DNA of 34,495 nt. Source: JALOAR01 sp964348605. GTDB taxonomy: Bacteria; Patescibacteriota; Minisyncoccia; UBA6257; Colwellbacteraceae. The translations under genes were made by a program, and so were the position numbers. Within the stretch, counting starts at the first letter, position 1. Each line of letters starts with the position of its first letter. The stretch is taken from contig CAYGDC010000002.1 of assembly GCA_964348605.1 (NCBI GenBank), positions 1-34,495 of the forward strand, written 5' to 3'. The notes under the pieces are model-generated. The model saw only the letters and a list, made by a program, of their open reading frames with translations. It made no database searches and was not told the DNA's origin. Of this stretch, positions 30,618 through 34,495 are shown piece by piece.

Positions 30618-31321
30618 AAAGCCGCCAACCCCACCAGCCCCAGTCCCAACTCCAGCCACAGTTCCAACTCCAGCCCCCAATAGTAGCAGCTGGTGGATGC
30701 GAGGACTAGTTGTCCTCGCAGTGGTAGCCATTCTCGTGCTTGTAGCACAAGAATGGCTAGGCACGCAAGTAGAACTTGCGCGCCTACAGGAGAGAGCTGT
30801 GTGGCTTGAGAAAGCCACACAGCCAGCTCCACCGCCGCCTGCCCCTGCGCCTGCTGCGCCGGCTCCTAGGCCGGCACCCCGCCCTGCTGCGCCTGCGCCC
30901 GCACCAACACCAGTTGTGGTGGTGGTGCCTGCGCCCGCGCCGGCCCCTGCGCCTGTGCCAGCACCGCCGGCCTCCGTTCCTGCACCTGCTCCGGCACTGG
31001 CTCCAGCGCCCGCACCGGTGCCCCTCCAGATTGTCTCGTCCCTCAGGGAGGAGACCGCACTGGGAGCCAGATGGCTCTTGGTGCAGGTCTCCCTCCTCGG
31101 GGATTCCAGCGAAGTAATTCGCTGGACCCTGGAGGTGAACGGGGTGCCCCAACCCTGGGGACCCCGTTATGGAACAGAGACTCTCTGGGAGGTGCGATTA
31201 GAGCACCCGCCCAGAGGGACAAACATAGTCCCGCTCGTGCAGTTACGAGACGGGACCATCGTCAGGGGACTGATAATCACAGTTCCCTGACCCTCACGCC
31301 CCTCTCCTTATAGGAAGGGGC
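30598..31321 (+). repeat. Tandem chain of inverted repeats across the GC-rich gene
   Basis: Stems read directly from the bases: 30598-30617 (7 bp); 30698-30706/30712-30720 (9 bp, loop TAGTT); 30725-30740/30744-30759 (15 bp, one C-A mismatch, loop TGT); 30758-30770/30774-30786 (12 bp, one A-C mismatch, loop AGA); 30797-30807/30812-30822 (11 bp, loop GAGA); 30858-30863/30870-30875 (6 bp); 30901-30912/30917-30928 (11 bp, one A-G mismatch); 31033-31042/31046-31055 (9 bp, one G-G mismatch); 31064-31068/31073-31077 (5 bp plus G-T extensions); 31105-31113/31118-31126 (9 bp, loop GTAA); 31138-31150/31157-31168 (12 bp, bulged G); 31183-31195/31203-31216 (7+5 bp); 31228-31238/31245-31256 (11 bp, bulged A); 31261-31272/31280-31291 (12 bp, one G-T); then the terminator. 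Confidence 0.85.
30607..31290 (+). CDS. GC-rich membrane-anchored Pro/Ala-rich protein (orphan)
   Basis: 227 residues, unrecognised. ATG at 30607 is chosen for its strong Shine-Dalgarno; the in-frame extension to 30409 is A/T-rich and upstream of the promoter. Parts: Pro/Thr-rich cytoplasmic tail (1-28), WW pair, TM (33-48, GLVVLAVVAILVLVAQ), short amphipathic stretch (GTQVELARLQERAVWLEKATQ), a Pro/Ala linker of about 70 residues, and a C-terminal domain (about 141-227) that could be a small beta domain (WLLVQVSLLGDSSEVIRWTLEVNGVPQPWGPRYGTETLWEVRL). Base composition is far from the neighbours (30841-30900 is 50 of 60 G+C), and it alone ends in TGA. Its DNA is tiled with inverted repeats. Either a transferred gene or a coding RNA selected for structure. 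Confidence 0.75.
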   Translation: MSTPKPPTPPAPVPTPATVPTPAPNSSSWWMRGLVVLAVVAILVLVAQEWLGTQVELARLQERAVWLEKATQPAPPPPAPAPAAPAPRPAPRPAAPAPAPTPVVVVVPAPAPAPAPVPAPPASVPAPAPALAPAPAPVPLQIVSSLREETALGARWLLVQVSLLGDSSEVIRWTLEVNGVPQPWGPRYGTETLWEVRLEHPPRGTNIVPLVQLRDGTIVRGLIITVP

Positions 31322-31327
31322 TTTTTT
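31298..31327 (+). terminator. Intrinsic terminator of the GC-rich gene
   Basis: GCCCCTCTCC (31298-31307) pairs with GGAAGGGGC (31313-31321) with one bulged C and loop TTATA, followed by six T residues (31322-31327). It lies 8 nt after the TGA stop and insulates the next promoter at 31335. Confidence 0.88.
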
Positions 31328-31334
31328 ATTTTAT

Positions 31335-31363
31335 TTGACAATAATATATTTATATGTTAGACT
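31335..31363 (+). promoter_or_regulatory. Promoter of the FN3 surface-protein gene
   Basis: Perfect TTGACA (31335-31340), 17-nt spacer, TAGACT (31358-31363), then 9 nt to ATG at 31373. The predicted leader is about 0-3 nt, so this gene too would be leaderless or nearly so. Confidence 0.6.
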
Positions 31364-31372
31364 AGCATCATT

Positions 31373-34322
31373 ATGAAAATACTCACAAAAATATCTATAG
31401 TCGGTGTAAGTGCTTTTATGTTGCTTGGTTTTGCTCCAGGAGCTTTAGCCACTGCTCCTTCAGCTATCACAAGCGATGCAGTAAGCATCACTAGTTCATC
31501 TGCTACTTTCCGTGGCTCTGTTGACCCAAATGGTCTTACTACAGTTTTTTGGTTTGAATATGGTATCGGTAGCTTTACTCATCAAACCTCATCTTCTTCT
31601 GCTGGCGCAGGAAGTGATTTTAGTTCTTTTTCAAGCCCAGTCTCTGGTCTTTCTCCTAACACTACTTATACTTTCCGCATCGTTGCGAGCAATAGCACTG
31701 GCATTAATCGTGGAAATACACAAAACTTCACTACCTTATCTTCGGTTGGCCAGCAACCCACAACAACTTTTAGAGTACAACTATCAGCTAGTCCCCGTGA
31801 TATTAATCAAGGAGAATCCGCTACTCTTAGTTGGGGGTCATCTATGGCTACTGGTTGCACAATTATAACTTCGGTAGGGACAGGACTAGGCGCAGTAGAG
31901 CCAAATGGCACAAGAATAGTTCGCCCAACTACCACAACTAGATATACACTTTCATGCAGGCATATAGATGGCTCTGCTAATATTATAAATTCTGAAGCAG
32001 TAGTGACTGTAGCGCCTCAATCAACTATCATTGCTCCTGTTGTTGTTTTACCCTCTGCCATCACAAATAGTCCAACACATGTTTCTACTTCATCTGCAAG
32101 CTTTCACGGATCTGTAAATCCAAACGGCCTCTTTACTACCTACTGGTTTGAATATGGTATTGGTAACTTTGTTAATCAAACTCCATCATTTTCCGCTGGC
32201 TCTGGCACTAGTTTTATTTCTGGAACATATATAGCGTCAGGCCTTTCTCCCAACACTACTTATGTTTTTCGCATCGTTGCAAGCAATAGTGCAGGTATCC
32301 AGCGTGGAAACACACAGAGCTTTACTACTTTGTCTTTAGCTGCTCCATTGCCTCCACCGCCACCTGCGCCAACTCCTGTTCTGCCCGCAGCCATTACAAA
32401 CGACGCAGTAAATATCACTAGCTCATCTGTTACTTTCCGTGGCTCTGTTGATCCAAATAGTTTTACTACTACCTACTGGTTTGAATATGGTATTGGTAAC
32501 TTCACTCATCAAACCTCATCTTCTTCTGCTGGTTCCGGAACACACTTTGTTTCTGTTACAGATTCAGTCTCAGGCCTTTCTCCCAACACTACTTATGTTT
32601 TTCGCATCGTTGCAAGCAATAGTGNNNNNNNNNNNNNNNNNNNNNNNNNNNNNNNNNNNNNNNNNNNNNNNNNNNNNNNNNNNNNNNNNNNNNNNNNNNN
32701 NNNNNNNNNNNNNNNNNNNNNNNNGAAACACACAGAGCTTTACTACTTTGTCTTTAGCTGCTCCATTGCCTCCACCGCCTATTTCTACAAGAAGAGCACC
32801 AGATGTAACCATCTCTCATGCTGACCACATAACGGAGCACTCTGTTGTATTTAGAGGACATGTTAATCCGAACAATGACAGAACTACTTATTGGTTTGAG
32901 TATGGTACTTGGAGCGGTAATTTAAACTTACAATCACCGCGTTGGTCCATTAACGATTTTATTGGAAATACAGCTGTTTCTGCTTCAGTTCATAATTTAT
33001 CTGCAAACACTACTTATTATTACAGATTAGTTGCGCATAATTCTCATGGCACTACTCATAGTCAGATTTGGAGCTTTACTACACATGATGGAAGAAGGCA
33101 TCATCGTGTTCCTCCTTTTATCCGCACTATAAGCGCTACTGGAATAAGCTCTAATTCTGCTATCTTAAATGCTGAAGTAACTACCAATAACGCCGATACT
33201 GATGTTTGGTTTGAATATGGTTATACTGGCCAAGCTCTAAATCGTTCATCTATAGCCTCTACAATAAGAGCAAATGATTTTTCTAGAGCTATCGCTATTG
33301 ATGTAAGAGGACTTTCTGCGAATACTCGTTATACATTCCGCGCTGTTGCAAGAAACGCTCGCGGGACTGTTCGCGGAGAGACTATTTCGTTTGCAACTCA
33401 CGGGGCAATAATTATAGCGCATCGAGACGCACCACGGGTTACAACTGTAGGAGTTTCTAATGTAAGACCAAATGCTGTCGTTCTCCAAGGCAGAATAGAT
33501 CCAGGAACGAGAACCGCAACTATGTGGTTTGAATACGGAACCTCCGCTTTTGACCTTAGATGGAGATCAACCAGCATTACCGTTCCCGCACATATTGGGT
33601 TTAGAGATTATTCCATTACTCTTTCCGGACTCTCCGCGAATACTCTTTATTTCTATCGAGCAGTTGCTCAAAACGCTCATGGCACAGGTCACGGTGAAGT
33701 AAGATTCTTTACCACTACTAGTACAAGAAGAGCCCCTGTTGCGCGAGATCCTGCTCCTGAGCCTAGGGTTGAGATTTGTCCTGTCGCAATAAATAATGAA
33801 ACTAATGTATTTCTTGATCCTTCGGTTAGTAGCTTAGAAGTAAGGGGAGGAGAAACCATTCATTATGTTCTAACCTATCGTAATGCTTCCAGAGGTAGAA
33901 TCACCAATGCATCTATTAGAGTCTTTTTGCCTTTCGAATCCGAGTATGTTGATTCAAGCATTCAGCCATCTTCAAGAACAGGCAATAATCTTGTTTTTGA
34001 TATTGGCGACATTGAAAGGGGACACCAAGGAGCCATTACCATTAAAGTGAGAGCTAAAGAAGATGCTCTTGTTGGTGGAAGCCTTATATTTAATTCAACC
34101 CTTGAATTCACCGATGTACAAAATCAATTCCAAGCGGTTAATTCTCATATTGTTATAACAGTGATAGAATCCTATGCTGGCTTTCTTGCTTCACTTAACG
34201 CACTCGCTAAATCTATTTCTGGTAGCTGGTTATTCTTATTACTATTTATAATAATGTTTATCTCTTTTGTTTATCTGCTTGTTACAAGAAGAAGAGATAA
34301 CTCCGTTATAGTACAGGGATAA
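31373..34322 (+). CDS. Large cell-surface protein with FN3-like repeats and a C-terminal membrane anchor
   Basis: Signal peptide MKILTKISIVGVSAFMLLGFAPGALA. Then an FN3-like module (31455-31740), an Ig-like module with VQLSASPRDINQGESATLSWGSSMATGCTI (31770-32030), FN3-like modules 2 and 3 (32055-32335; 32385 across the gap to 32755), modules 4-6 (to about 33715), a DUF11-like domain (VSSLEVRGGETIHYVLTYRNAS, about 33770-34170) and one TM with RRR stop-transfer (SWLFLLLFIIMFISFVYLLVTRRR). Each FN3-like unit has VDPNGxTTxxWFEYG and GLSPNTTYxFRxVAxNS. Pro-rich linkers join modules. The frame break is caused by the 100-N gap; with 15 true bases it reads as one 954-residue protein. Likely adhesin or stalk; partner unknown. 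Confidence 0.85.
32625..32724. other. Assembly gap (100 N) inside tandem FN3 repeats
   Basis: Exactly 100 N, a placeholder length. The left flank ends ...GCAAGCAATAGTG and the right flank begins GAAACACACAGAG, the two sides of the same position in the preceding repeat (near 32293-32310), where only 15 bases separate them. 15 bases (or 15 plus any multiple of 3) restores one frame. Extra whole repeat units may be missing. Confidence 0.95.
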
Positions 34323-34347
34323 GCGCATTAATAAATAGTTATGTACT

Positions 34348-34401
34348 AAAAAACACGAACTTTGTAAAAGGCTATAGGCCTTACAAAGTTCGTGTTTTTT
34401 T
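34348..34401 (+). terminator. Strong, probably bidirectional intrinsic terminator
   Basis: A 20-bp perfect stem: 34348-34367 (AAAAAACACGAACTTTGTAA) with 34381-34400, plus an inner GGC/GCC step in the 13-nt loop. T-run on the 3' side and A-run on the 5' side, so it can stop transcription from both directions. It closes the surface-protein unit. Confidence 0.92.
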
Positions 34402-34424
34402 AAATAAGCTATATTCATTTCTTA

Positions 34425-34454
34425 TTGACTAATTTATTTGTCTACTGCTAATAT
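34425..34454 (+). promoter_or_regulatory. Putative promoter reading out of the window
   Basis: TTGACT (34425-34430), 18-nt spacer, TAATAT (34449-34454). Predicted start near 34461. The ATG at 34472 opens only four more codons (QIID) before TAA, so the served gene must start beyond the window. Confidence 0.35.
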
Positions 34455-34495
34455 ATATTGGTATTAAAGTTATGCAAATAATTGACTAAATAGAT

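Noticed and set aside
30784..31152. Long open frames on both strands inside the GC-rich gene
   Set aside because: They follow from low stop-codon frequency in G/C-rich, self-complementary DNA; Arg/His-rich translations without start signals.
32625..32824. True frameshift or pseudogene in the FN3 protein
   Set aside because: The break coincides with a 100-N placeholder; repeat comparison restores the frame.
34472..34489. Gene start at the window end
   Set aside because: The frame closes after five codons.

Overview
The window reads as a chromosomal piece of an AT-rich, streamlined bacterium, most likely of the Candidate Phyla Radiation (Patescibacteria, Parcubacteria-like). Reasons: genes are tightly packed with many start/stop overlaps; rpmD (L30) is missing from the spc operon, a known CPR trait; rpmC (L29) is also missing from its usual place; L3 and L15 are much shortened; a wall-shape cluster sits beside a large fibronectin-type surface protein. 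TAA and TAG end every gene but one, and no in-frame TGA is needed, so the standard code fits. Taxonomy is an inference.

Layout. 1-3212: 3' part of dnaJ, tRNA-Lys(TTT), secD, secF. 3265-9434: str operon (rpsL, rpsG, fusA, tuf, rpsJ) with a two-gene thiol-redox module (CcdA/DsbD-like membrane protein plus thioredoxin-like protein) lodged between fusA and tuf. 9486-9513: an intrinsic terminator or attenuator. 9533-20263: fused S10/spc block from rplC to secY, then an adk-like gene and map; the usual infA-rpmJ-rpsM-rpsK-rpsD-rpoA-rplQ continuation is absent. 20344-29428: a first mreB-like gene, holB, frr, rseP, proS, a second mreB, mreC, a short mreD-like gene, PBP2 and tpiA. 29440-29600: small REP-like palindromes, then an unknown minus-strand gene. 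30607-31290: a GC-rich gene unlike everything around it. 31373-34322: a large surface protein with six FN3-like modules, interrupted by a 100-N assembly gap, ended by a strong terminator.

Two signals stand out. First, almost no gene has a Shine-Dalgarno sequence, and at several transcription-unit heads the -10 box lies only 6-9 nt before the start codon, which predicts leaderless mRNAs. Second, the GC-rich gene at 30607-31290 is the sole gene with a canonical Shine-Dalgarno and the sole one ending in TGA, and much of its length is tiled with consecutive near-perfect inverted repeats; its start codon sits in the loop of a 7-bp stem. It encodes a membrane-anchored Pro/Ala-rich protein, but its transcript would fold as a chain of hairpins. 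I know of no described family that matches, and this is the best candidate for something new here.

The rest works as a growth core: translation (ribosomal proteins, EF-G, EF-Tu, RRF, ProRS, tRNA-Lys), secretion (SecY, SecD, SecF), envelope shape and peptidoglycan (MreB, MreC, MreD-like, PBP2), membrane proteolysis (RseP) and surface display.
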